Of a stretch of DNA of 5,849 nucleotides, positions 1-5,306 are shown piece after piece; within the stretch, counting starts at the first letter, position 1, and each line of letters starts with the position of its first letter. Source of the DNA: Anaerolineales bacterium (GTDB lineage: Bacteria; Chloroflexota; Anaerolineae; Anaerolineales; Villigracilaceae); assembly GCA_025966435.1 (NCBI GenBank), contig JAICRQ010000242.1, forward strand, positions 1 through 5,849, in the 5' to 3' direction. A program made the translations under genes and the position numbers. The notes beneath the pieces are model-generated. The model saw nothing but the letters and a program-made list of their open reading frames with translations, made no database searches and was not told the DNA's origin.

Positions 1-17
1 GCTAGGCCCTGTCTGTG

Positions 18-37
18 TTTAGCCTTCGGAGGCTAAA
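18..37. repeat. Palindrome (8-bp stem, TCGG loop), possible dispersed repeat
   Basis: TTTAGCCT and AGGCTAAA form a perfect 8-bp stem around a 4-base loop (TCGG). The palindrome contains the TAG stop (33-35) of the minus-strand small membrane protein. Neither side is followed by a T tract, so it is not a classical intrinsic terminator, although it could stabilise the 3' end of that transcript. Flanking motifs such as AAAGTCCGTCG suggest a REP-like dispersed intergenic element, but that is an inference: only one copy is visible here. Confidence 0.45.
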
Positions 38-203
38 GTCCGTCGATAGCAGTGGCAACGACAAGAAGAGCGAATCCGAGCAGTAACAGCCAGAAGCTCA
101 TCCCGCCAATGACTGGCAACGCTACGAAATTTCCCAGCAATCCGAGCACACCGAGTAGTACGGCGATCCACCAGGTGACATTCTTTGGGGCGGACAGGTT
201 CAT
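33..203 (-). CDS. Small two-helix membrane protein (56 aa), function unknown
   Basis: This complete reading frame of 56 residues begins MNLSAPKNVTWW and ends AIDGL. An AAGGAG ribosome binding site lies about 8 bases upstream of the ATG. After a short polar N-terminus (1-9) there are two hydrophobic segments, about residues 11-32 (WWIAVLLGVLGLLGNFVALP) and 36-51 (SFWLLLLGFALLVVAT), split by a VIGGM turn, so a two-helix inner-membrane hairpin is predicted. The hydrophobic pattern and the ribosome site favour this frame over longer overlapping frames. It resembles small uncharacterised membrane proteins of Chloroflexota, recalled only by general pattern. A weak extended -10 (TGTTATTCT) lies at about 294-302 on the minus strand. 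The last residues and stop fall in the palindrome at 18-37. The role is unknown. Confidence 0.75.
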   Translation of the reverse strand: MNLSAPKNVTWWIAVLLGVLGLLGNFVALPVIGGMSFWLLLLGFALLVVATAIDGL

Positions 204-370
204 TTTGATTCTCCTTGGGTTGAATTCGTTGAGACAATCTGGCGTTGCGTTTGGTCTTAGCCCATCTCGCGGACTCAGAATTGTCCATCAATTAGAATAA
301 CACGCAATGATGCAAAACGGTTCGTATTGAGAGATACATGCCCTCAAAATCACGGCATATATATGTTCAC

Positions 371-379
371 TGTTATAAT
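371..379 (+). promoter_or_regulatory. Extended -10 promoter for the 437-2202 operon
   Basis: TGTTATAAT is a perfect extended -10 element (TGn followed by TATAAT at 374-379). No recognisable -35 sits 16-18 bases upstream, which is common for extended -10 promoters. Transcription would start near 386, leaving a leader of about 50 bases before the ATG at 437. Confidence 0.6.
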
Positions 380-436
380 TCTTATCTGTGCATGGGGATC
401 ATATCGGGTCAGGGCGAAAAAGGAGTTGGAGGAAGA

Positions 437-823
437 ATGAATCCAGTATTTACTTTTGTCCTTGGTTTGCTCATCGGCTGGTTAATAGAATGGATGATCG
501 ACTACTTTTATTGGCGCAAGCGGTATGCCAATAAAGAAACGTTTAATGCCCCGGAAGCGGCGATCACCGATGAGCCATCGCCAGTTCGTGCAACGGAGCC
601 TGCGCCTGTTATACAAGCGACTCCGGATGATCTCAAGGTCATCAAAGGCATTGGAAAAGTGATTGAACGCAAACTCAACGATGCAGGTATTCATACGTAT
701 GAACAACTTGGAAATCTGACTCCTGCAGACCTGCGAAGAATCCTGGGCAGTACCATAGAGCGTCTTGCCAACGAGGAATCGCTGCTACAGCAGGCACGCG
801 ATCTTGCACGCAGGAATCGGTGA
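437..823 (+). CDS. Membrane-anchored helix-hairpin-helix (H3TH-like) protein
   Basis: The product has 128 residues. The ATG at 437 is chosen over one 33 codons upstream because GGAGG (428-432) lies four bases before it and the protein then starts directly with a membrane segment (about residues 4-25, VFTFVLGLLIGWLIEWMI). A basic stretch (WRKRY) follows, suggesting a cytoplasmic C-terminus. An Ala/Pro/Glu linker (about 35-62) leads to a helix-hairpin-helix unit (64-104) with the core LKVIKGIGKVIERKL followed by AGIHTYEQLGNLTPADL. This resembles the domain annotated as 'predicted flap-endonuclease-like, H3TH' (COG3743). Such modules bind DNA non-specifically or mediate protein contacts; no nuclease active site is visible. 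It is the first gene of a three-gene operon, four bases from the next. Tethering DNA to the membrane is a possible but untested role. Confidence 0.85.
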   Translation: MNPVFTFVLGLLIGWLIEWMIDYFYWRKRYANKETFNAPEAAITDEPSPVRATEPAPVIQATPDDLKVIKGIGKVIERKLNDAGIHTYEQLGNLTPADLRRILGSTIERLANEESLLQQARDLARRNR

Positions 824-827
824 GATC

Positions 828-1487
828 ATGGACCGCGCCAGCGCTCCCAGGCTCGACCTGTTTAAACTGATTGTCAGTTTAATACTCGGGGCTATTCTCC
901 TCCTCATGCTTCTGCGTGGATGCGCGATAAACCCGGCAGTAAACGCGCTACCAGACGCCGTGACCGAAACGCCTGGTATTCTTAATCCAGCCGAGTCTTC
1001 TACAGACTCGCCCGAGCTTACAGAAAGGGTATCTCCTCCACCTGCGACGGAGACTCTCAATCCCTCGCCTACACTTCCGCTCGAGACACCAAGTCTCACC
1101 GAAGTCGCCAATACAGCGACGTCAACGCTTCTCTCCGGTGAGTCAACCTCCACAGTTGCTCCAGACTTCACATCGACAGTGGAAGCGACGCCCGCTTCAG
1201 GCGGGGAGTCTTCCTGTAATACCAGCGTACCCAGCCGCCTGAGTGTTGGGCAGCAGGCGAGAGTAATTCTTAGACTTAATATGCGCAGTGAAGCATCGAT
1301 CAGTGCGCCTATCGTTCAAACCAACCCTGCCAATACTCAGGTGGAAATTATCGGTGGTCCCGTGTGTACTCCTGTGGGAAATGGCGCTTATCTTTGGTGG
1401 CAGATTCGGCTGCCTGATGGCGCCGAAGGATGGTCCGCAGAGTCCCAACTTAACCAGCCAGGCTACTTTCTGGAACCAATTCCATGA
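828..1487 (+). CDS. Membrane-anchored SH3b-domain protein
   Basis: The product has 219 residues. The start at 828 lies four bases after the preceding stop, so translation is probably coupled; the ribosome binding site is weak (GGTGAG). An upstream in-frame ATG at 765 would lie inside the previous gene. Residues 14-29 form one hydrophobic helix after a basic N-terminus (R3, R8, K13). About 35-128 is a Pro/Ser/Thr/Glu-rich, probably disordered linker. Residues 135-219 are a bacterial SH3 (SH3b) domain with LRLNMRSEAS, VEIIGGPVC, YLWWQIRLPDG and EGWSAES typical of the fold. C130 and C180 could form a disulfide outside the membrane. C32 follows the helix, but arginine at -2 makes a lipobox unlikely. 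SH3b domains often bind peptidoglycan or peptide ligands, so a cell-envelope role is inferred. Confidence 0.85.
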   Translation: MDRASAPRLDLFKLIVSLILGAILLLMLLRGCAINPAVNALPDAVTETPGILNPAESSTDSPELTERVSPPPATETLNPSPTLPLETPSLTEVANTATSTLLSGESTSTVAPDFTSTVEATPASGGESSCNTSVPSRLSVGQQARVILRLNMRSEASISAPIVQTNPANTQVEIIGGPVCTPVGNGAYLWWQIRLPDGAEGWSAESQLNQPGYFLEPIP

Positions 1488-1506
1488 AATGAAAGGATGA
1501 AGAATT

Positions 1507-2202
1507 ATGAATAAGGGATCAAACTCTGGTAGTGCATCCTCGCGGACTACACTGCGTAAGACCCCCTCCCGGGCTCCGGCACGGGGAACTGATTTGTCTG
1601 CATTGTTTAACACAGCTGCCAAAACCCTGGCGGCGAATCGATCGGCTCTGAATCAGGCAGATGCTGAGAATCAGAACCATGGGGATAACATGGTGCAGGC
1701 CTTCAAGATGATCTCAAAGGCGATGGCGGCCCAGCGCGGTGCTCCTCCAGCCACTCAACTCCAGTATGCCAGTGAATACCTGGCACAGCATGCAAACAAC
1801 GGTTCGGCGCATGTGTATTCACAGGGGCTGGCTCAGGCGGCGCAGCAATACCAGGGACAGCAGGCAATCACGCCCGATAACGCATTGTTGCTGATCCAGT
1901 CTCTGCTAGGTGGGGGGCAACAGGCTTCTTCTCAGGGTAATGCTGACCTGCTTGGGTCACTGCTCGGAGGGCAACAGGCGCAACAGGCACAAGCGCAGGG
2001 GATCGATCTGGCTGCCTTGCTGAGTGCAGGCATGACCTTTATGAGTGCCAAGCAGCAGGGGCAGGATAATGTGCAGGCAGCCCTCACAGCTCTCATGTCA
2101 TCCGGACCCATGGCACAACGCCCACACCGCGAGCAGTCCGGTCAGCTTGTGGCGAATGCATTGCTACAAGCCATTGCCGGTATGTCGCGGCGAAGGTCAT
2201 AG
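1507..2202 (+). CDS. Gln/Ala-rich protein with a degenerate DhaL/DAK2-like domain
   Basis: The product has 231 residues. AAAGGA at 1492-1497 lies nine bases before the ATG, and the gene starts 19 bases after the SH3b gene. Residues 1-27 are basic and probably disordered. The segment NHGDNMVQAF (57-66) resembles the GDGDHGxNM motif of DhaL/DAK2 proteins, and GSAHVYSQG (99-107), 42 residues later, matches the position and the Ser/Tyr of their GGASGPLYG motif. The aspartates that bind magnesium and nucleotide in active DhaL are replaced (ENQNHG), so kinase activity is not expected. Residues 130-165 are Gln-rich with a near repeat (SLLGGGQQ / SLLGGQQ). The C-terminus is basic (RRRS). There is no signal peptide or membrane segment, so it is probably cytoplasmic. 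The reading frame is solid; the domain assignment is my inference from motifs. Confidence 0.8.
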   Translation: MNKGSNSGSASSRTTLRKTPSRAPARGTDLSALFNTAAKTLAANRSALNQADAENQNHGDNMVQAFKMISKAMAAQRGAPPATQLQYASEYLAQHANNGSAHVYSQGLAQAAQQYQGQQAITPDNALLLIQSLLGGGQQASSQGNADLLGSLLGGQQAQQAQAQGIDLAALLSAGMTFMSAKQQGQDNVQAALTALMSSGPMAQRPHREQSGQLVANALLQAIAGMSRRRS

Positions 2203-2213
2203 GAAGAGTAGAG

Positions 2214-2241
2214 AAAAGCGCCCACTGGGCGCTTTTTTTTT
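2214..2241. terminator. Strong intrinsic terminator, probably bidirectional
   Basis: AAAAGCGCCC and GGGCGCTTTT pair perfectly around an ACT loop (2224-2226), followed by nine T residues on the plus strand (2233-2241). It ends the 437-2202 operon. On the minus strand the same GC-rich stem is followed by TTTTCTCT, so it can also stop transcripts of the convergent SCP2 operon. Confidence 0.9.
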
Positions 2242-2269
2242 AAACTTGTTTCCGCAGATGCAGAGGTTC

Positions 2270-2596
2270 TTAGCCAGGTATGAACGCTCTGGCGAGTTCC
2301 ATCGCTTCTGACATATCACCCTGGACCTTGGCTTTACCCTGCATGAAAGCCTGCATGGGTTCCAACCTGCCATCAGCCACAGCAAGGACATCATCGGTGT
2401 CGGCAGTCACAGTGATTTCAGGTGATGCATGAGTACCTTTTGCCACGTCCACTTGCCCGTTTTTGATCGCCACGTTCCACTGGCCAGCCTGGGAACCGGT
2501 CACATTGAGTTGGATGATGGTGTCCGCGCGCTTTGCTTTCTCCCCGGGTAGGGTTTTCGGGATCATTGCAATCAAGCTTTCAATCGTATGTGCCAT
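2270..2596 (-). CDS. Stand-alone SCP2 sterol-binding-domain protein
   Basis: The product has 108 residues, about the size of a single SCP2 domain (PF02036). AGGAG (2603-2607) lies six bases before the ATG. Family hallmarks in order are TIIQLNVTG (26-34), GQWNVAIKNGQ (38-48), VAKGTHASPEITVTAD (51-66), the AxGRLEPMQAFMQGKAKVQGDM region (73-95) and a C-terminal amphipathic helix. SCP2 proteins enclose a hydrophobic tunnel that binds fatty acids, acyl-CoA, isoprenoids or sterols; the ligand here cannot be predicted. There is no signal peptide, so it should be cytoplasmic. It lies 51 bases downstream of the SH3b/coiled-coil gene in the same direction, probably co-transcribed, and converges on the terminator at 2214-2241. 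Confidence 0.92.
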   Translation of the reverse strand: MAHTIESLIAMIPKTLPGEKAKRADTIIQLNVTGSQAGQWNVAIKNGQVDVAKGTHASPEITVTADTDDVLAVADGRLEPMQAFMQGKAKVQGDMSEAMELARAFIPG

Positions 2597-2647
2597 GCGA
2601 TGCTCCTATTTTATTAATCTTTGATAAATTTGTAATGCATTTCGGAC

Positions 2648-3061
2648 CTATGCGTACTTGATGTACGTTTCACCGTCATACACCATGGCAGCCCAGCCTT
2701 TATCCAGCTTCGCCCACGTGTCTTTTCCGTCAGACCAGGTGGTGTGGATGGTTACTTCGTCGCCGTCGACCAGCCCACCGACGACTTCGGAGGTTGTGTT
2801 GTGGTCGGCGCGAATGCGCAGGCTTCTGACGGCAACGATTCCCTTCTTTGCCGCTGCTGCTTCCGCGGCTTTTTCGACTCTGTCGCGGATGGCAGCACCT
2901 CTCTCTGCCGCGGCTTTCTGAGCAGCAGCCCTGGTGGCAGCTGCTTTTTCTGCCGCGGCTTTTTCCGCAGCTTCTTTGGCGGCCGCCTCCTTCTCGTCGC
3001 GATCTGTCAGGGCATCGATGGCTCTATCGAAGAGACTCTTCTTTTCTTCTTCTTCGCTCAT
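2648..3061 (-). CDS. Ala/Lys/Glu-rich coiled-coil protein with C-terminal SH3b domain
   Basis: The product has 137 residues. AAGGAG (3068-3073) lies six bases before the ATG. The N-terminus is acidic then basic (MSEEEEKKSLFDRAIDAL). Residues 23-73 are a low-complexity Ala/Lys/Glu/Arg helix with repeats of the type EKAAA, likely a coiled coil or single alpha-helix; the coding strand repeats AAAGCCGCGGCAGA. Residues 75-137 form an SH3b domain (VRSLRIRADHNTTSEVVGGL, DGDEVTIHTTW, DTWAKLDKGWAAMVYDGETY). There is no signal peptide or membrane helix, unusual for an SH3b protein, so it may be cytoplasmic or exported by an unrecognised route. Similar 'SLFDRAIDAL..RDEK' N-termini with Ala-rich spacers occur, as I recall, in Chloroflexota LysM/SH3b proteins. 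It is the first gene of the minus-strand pair, driven by the promoter at 3099-3107. Confidence 0.88.
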   Translation of the reverse strand: MSEEEEKKSLFDRAIDALTDRDEKEAAAKEAAEKAAAEKAAATRAAAQKAAAERGAAIRDRVEKAAEAAAAKKGIVAVRSLRIRADHNTTSEVVGGLVDGDEVTIHTTWSDGKDTWAKLDKGWAAMVYDGETYIKYA

Positions 3062-3098
3062 CTTATTCTCCTTTTTTATCCAATTGGGTGAGATTAAT

Positions 3099-3107
3099 AT
3101 TGTATCA
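3099..3107 (-). promoter_or_regulatory. Extended -10 promoter for the 2270-3061 operon
   Basis: The minus strand reads TGATACAAT, an extended -10 with TACAAT (five of six consensus bases). No convincing -35 is seen. Transcription would start near 3092, leaving a leader of about 30 bases that holds the AAGGAG ribosome site. Confidence 0.5.
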
Positions 3108-3179
3108 CGGCTGAAATAGACTTCACACGTGCCATCCCCTTTGTTACATGATCGGCGGCAGGCAAGCTAAGAATATTGC

Positions 3180-3196
3180 CATAACGGTACGTTATG
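3180..3196. promoter_or_regulatory. 17-bp dyad, candidate operator
   Basis: CATAACG GTA CGTTATG is a perfect inverted repeat with 7-bp arms and a 3-base centre. It lies about 50 bases upstream of the TATAAT at 3248 and about 70 bases upstream of the minus-strand promoter. A second pair of arms, AGCTAA (3165-3170) and TTAGCT (3199-3204), surrounds it off-centre, so a bulged hairpin is also possible. The site could bind a dimeric regulator controlling one or both divergent units; the regulator is not identifiable. Confidence 0.4.
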
Positions 3197-3247
3197 AATT
3201 AGCTGCTGACATAAGGCATATTTCAATCTTTACAAAACATCTACGAG

Positions 3248-3253
3248 TATAAT
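3248..3253 (+). promoter_or_regulatory. TATAAT -10 for the structured RNA upstream of pckA
   Basis: A perfect TATAAT hexamer. The closest -35-like match, TTTACA at 3229-3234, is only 13 bases away, too close for a standard promoter, so the site may depend on an activator. Transcription would start around 3260, exactly where the structured segment begins. Confidence 0.45.
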
Positions 3254-3259
3254 TTAAGC

Positions 3260-3354
3260 ATGACAACCACATCTGGCAATTCGATTGTCAGTGCCGCCAC
3301 GGGCGGTTAGATGTCTATCCCTGGTCAGAGAAGTTTTCTGACCAGATTTTCTTT
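3260..3354 (+). ncRNA. Predicted structured RNA / attenuator leader upstream of pckA
   Basis: After the TATAAT at 3248, about 95 bases fold by eye into a compact three-way junction. P1 is ACATCT (3269-3274) with AGATGT (3309-3314). P2 is GGCAAT (3275-3280) with ATTGTC (3284-3289), one G-U pair and a TCG loop. P3 is CCGCC (3294-3298) with GGCGG (3302-3306), loop ACG. A terminator hairpin follows at 3321-3345. ATCTGG (3271-3276) could alternatively pair with CCAGAT (3342-3347) in the terminator's 3' arm, an antiterminator-like arrangement. I do not recognise a known riboswitch class. Either this is an independent small RNA, or a leader controlling read-through into pckA, 177 bases beyond. Only the base pairing is seen; expression is inferred. 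Confidence 0.4.
3321..3354 (+). terminator. Intrinsic terminator ending the RNA upstream of pckA
   Basis: CTGGTCAGA (3321-3329) and TCTGACCAG (3337-3345) form a perfect 9-bp stem with a 7-base loop, followed by ATTTTCTTT. The U tract is interrupted and of moderate strength, compatible with partial read-through. No complete gene precedes it on the plus strand, which implies a short RNA or an attenuator. Confidence 0.6.
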
Positions 3355-3360
3355 GGTGGA

Positions 3361-3388
3361 TTTGCATACTCTTTACACGCCTTAGAAT
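3361..3388 (+). promoter_or_regulatory. Candidate sigma70-type promoter for pckA
   Basis: TTTGCA (3361-3366, four of six consensus bases) and TAGAAT (3383-3388, five of six) are separated by 16 bases, just after the terminator. A start near 3395 would give pckA a leader of about 128 bases. If this promoter is real, the upstream hairpin unit need not be part of the pckA transcript. Confidence 0.4.
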
Positions 3389-3420
3389 GTCAGCCATACC
3401 AACTCCCGAAATGTATGCAA
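3362..3420. repeat. 8-bp inverted repeat in the pckA upstream region
   Basis: TTGCATAC (3362-3369) and GTATGCAA (3413-3420) are perfect inverted copies 43 bases apart. The left arm overlaps the -35 candidate for pckA and the right arm lies in the predicted leader, so paired protein-binding half-sites are one reading. A long-range RNA helix would need transcription from further upstream. Confidence 0.35.
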
Positions 3421-3522
3421 TGGTAGGAACGCAAGCAAGAGTGGTTGGTTCTCTCAGCCTACTGCTCAAGGGCAAGAACGGATAAAATTATCACTTCACT
3501 GCTCTCGAAAGGAATCAACTTC

Positions 3523-5169
3523 ATGAATAACTTGCTCAATCTTGAAACTCCTGCAGAATCGATCGCACAACTCCGCCAGGCAGATTACCAGCTGTCCAAT
3601 CATGGAATTAACAATTTGCGCCGGGCGTACTGGAACCTGACTACGGAGGCGCTTTATGAAGAAGCCATCTTTCGCAGCGAAGGCGCGACTTCCCTTGGCG
3701 GACCTCTTATCGCGCATACTGGTAAATATAAGGGGCGTTCTGCCAATGACAAATTCACAGTGCGCCACTCGGATTCGGAAAATAATATATGGTGGGGGAC
3801 GCACAACCGCCCGTATGACACCGAGAAGTTCGATGCCCTTTACGAGCGCCTGCTTGGTTACCTGCAGGAACGCGACCTCTTCGTCCAGGATACCTATGCT
3901 GGCGCGGACAGCCAGTATCGCCTTCCCGTCCGCTTCGTGACCGAACATGCCTGGCACAGCATGTTCATCCGCAATATGTTCATCCTGCCGCAGTCCCTGG
4001 AGGAATATAAGAACTTTGTTCCGGAGTTTACCGTTATCGATGCTCCCAGTTTTAAAGCCGACCCATCCGTGGATAACACTAACACAGAGACATTTATCAT
4101 CCTGAATTTGGAACGCAAACTCGTGATCATCGGCAACACGGCTTACGCTGGTGAGATGAAGAAATCGATCTTCACCCTGCTGACTTACCTGCTGCCCCTT
4201 CAGGGTGTGCTGCCCATGCATTGCTCAGCAAATGTCGATCCGGAAAATGTGAACGATGTAGCACTCTTTTTTGGATTGAGCGGCACTGGCAAGACGACTC
4301 TTTCTGCTGACTCCACGCGCCGCCTCATCGGCGATGATGAGCATGGCTGGAGCGACAATGGCGTGTTCAACTTTGAGGGCGGGTGTTATGCCAAAGTAAT
4401 TGGTCTCTCCGAGGAGGCAGAGCCGGAAATTTACTCGACGACGAAACGATTCGGGACGATCCTCGAGAACGTCCCCTTCGATCCGGTCACCCGTCAGATC
4501 GACCTCAACGATAATTCGATTACGGAGAACACGCGTGCCTCGTATCCGTTGGAATTTATCGCCAATGCTGTCCCCGAAAAAAGATCCGGACACCCGAAAA
4601 ATATTATCCTGTTGACTTGCGATGCAAACGGCGTTATGCCGCCGATCGCGCGCTTGAGCTCAAACCAGGCGTTGTACCAGTTCATTTCCGGCTACACTGC
4701 CAAGGTGGGTGGGACGGAGGTGGGATTGGGCAAGGAACCAGCCATTACCTTCTCGGCTTGTTTCGGCGGTCCATTCATGATGCATCATCCCTACAAATAC
4801 GCGGAACTGCTCAAACGAAAGATCGAGCGGCATGGAGCGCAGTGCTGGCTGGTTAACACTGGCTGGGTTGGGGGACCCTATGGGGTAGGCAAGCGCATTT
4901 CCATCCGTTACACTCGCGCTCTATTGAACGCCGCGCTGACCGGCTTATTGGACAATGTGAATTACACAACCGATCCTGTTTTCGGTTTCGAGGTTCCGAC
5001 AGAATGCCTGGGCGTACCCAGCGAAGTGCTTTCCCCGGCTTCATCCTGGGCAGATAAGGCTGAGTATGACAGGCGCTATCGGGACCTCGCCAGACGTTTT
5101 CAGGAGAACTTCGCAAAATTTGCCGATCACACACCGGCCGAAATTGTGGAAGCCGGGCCCAGGGTCTAG
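3523..5169 (+). CDS. pckA: Phosphoenolpyruvate carboxykinase (ATP), EC 4.1.1.49
   Basis: The enzyme converts oxaloacetate and ATP to phosphoenolpyruvate, CO2 and ADP in the cytoplasm, the entry to gluconeogenesis; the reverse direction can fix CO2. The product has 548 residues, close to the usual 520-540. The ATG at 3523 is chosen because AAAGGA (3508-3513) lies nine bases upstream; a TTG 26 codons earlier lacks homologous sequence. Motifs in order are GRSANDK with R72 (substrate binding), GEMKK with K213/K214 and MHCSAN with H233 (metal site), P-loop GLSGTGKTTLS (251-261, K257), kinase-2 LIGDDEHGW (268-276, D271 metal ligand), VFNFEGGCYAK, ENTRASYP with R338, and LVNTGWVGGPYGVGKR. All expected catalytic residues are present, so it should be active. 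It is monocistronic: a long structured upstream region precedes it and a terminator follows eight bases after the stop. Confidence 0.98.
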   Translation: MNNLLNLETPAESIAQLRQADYQLSNHGINNLRRAYWNLTTEALYEEAIFRSEGATSLGGPLIAHTGKYKGRSANDKFTVRHSDSENNIWWGTHNRPYDTEKFDALYERLLGYLQERDLFVQDTYAGADSQYRLPVRFVTEHAWHSMFIRNMFILPQSLEEYKNFVPEFTVIDAPSFKADPSVDNTNTETFIILNLERKLVIIGNTAYAGEMKKSIFTLLTYLLPLQGVLPMHCSANVDPENVNDVALFFGLSGTGKTTLSADSTRRLIGDDEHGWSDNGVFNFEGGCYAKVIGLSEEAEPEIYSTTKRFGTILENVPFDPVTRQIDLNDNSITENTRASYPLEFIANAVPEKRSGHPKNIILLTCDANGVMPPIARLSSNQALYQFISGYTAKVGGTEVGLGKEPAITFSACFGGPFMMHHPYKYAELLKRKIERHGAQCWLVNTGWVGGPYGVGKRISIRYTRALLNAALTGLLDNVNYTTDPVFGFEVPTECLGVPSEVLSPASSWADKAEYDRRYRDLARRFQENFAKFADHTPAEIVEAGPRV

Positions 5170-5176
5170 CTTCCAG

Positions 5177-5209
5177 AGCCCAAAAGTCAAAGTGATTTTG
5201 GGGCTTTTT
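5177..5209 (+). terminator. Intrinsic terminator of pckA
   Basis: AGCCCAAAA (5177-5185) and TCA (5187-5189) pair with TGA (5193-5195), TTTT and GGGGCT (5196-5205) around an AAG loop, with a single-base bulge on each arm. Five T residues follow (5205-5209). It starts eight bases after the pckA stop and separates it from the lipoprotein gene. Confidence 0.8.
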
Positions 5210-5306
5210 CCTGCAGATTCCACATCCACTTCGTGTAGTATAGCGGAACTTTTCAGGCTTCATTTCGTCAATCAATTAAAGAAAGACTGAAATGGAGAAG
5301 AACCAC

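Noticed and set aside
19..291. 90-residue minus-strand open frame
   Set aside because: It overlaps the 56-residue membrane protein in another frame, lacks a good ribosome site, and its Arg/Cys-rich composition is typical of a shadow frame.
915..926. Lipobox at C32 of the SH3b protein
   Set aside because: The sequence before the cysteine is LLRGC; arginine at -2 and a long preceding helix fit a membrane anchor better than signal peptidase II processing.
785..1622. Minus-strand frames over the SH3b gene and the start of the DAK2-like gene
   Set aside because: No ribosome sites or domain features; the plus-strand frames form a coherent operon.
2597..2647. Separate promoter for the SCP2 gene (TTACAA and TAAAAT on the minus strand)
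   Set aside because: The implied transcription start would fall in or after the ribosome site, so co-transcription with the upstream SH3b gene is more likely.
2744..3091. Phe/Cys/Ser-rich plus-strand frame opposite the SH3b/coiled-coil gene
   Set aside because: It is the complement of the Ala/Lys-rich repeat; the minus strand has the ribosome site and a recognisable SH3b domain.
3290..3310. Guanidine-II (mini-ykkC) riboswitch hairpin, from the ACGG near the P3 loop
   Set aside because: That class needs two hairpins with ACGR loops; the neighbouring hairpin has a TCG loop, and pckA is not a usual target.
3496..4221. 241-residue frame antisense to pckA
   Set aside because: It lies wholly opposite a highly conserved enzyme gene and its residues show no recognisable domain; long antisense frames are common over such genes.
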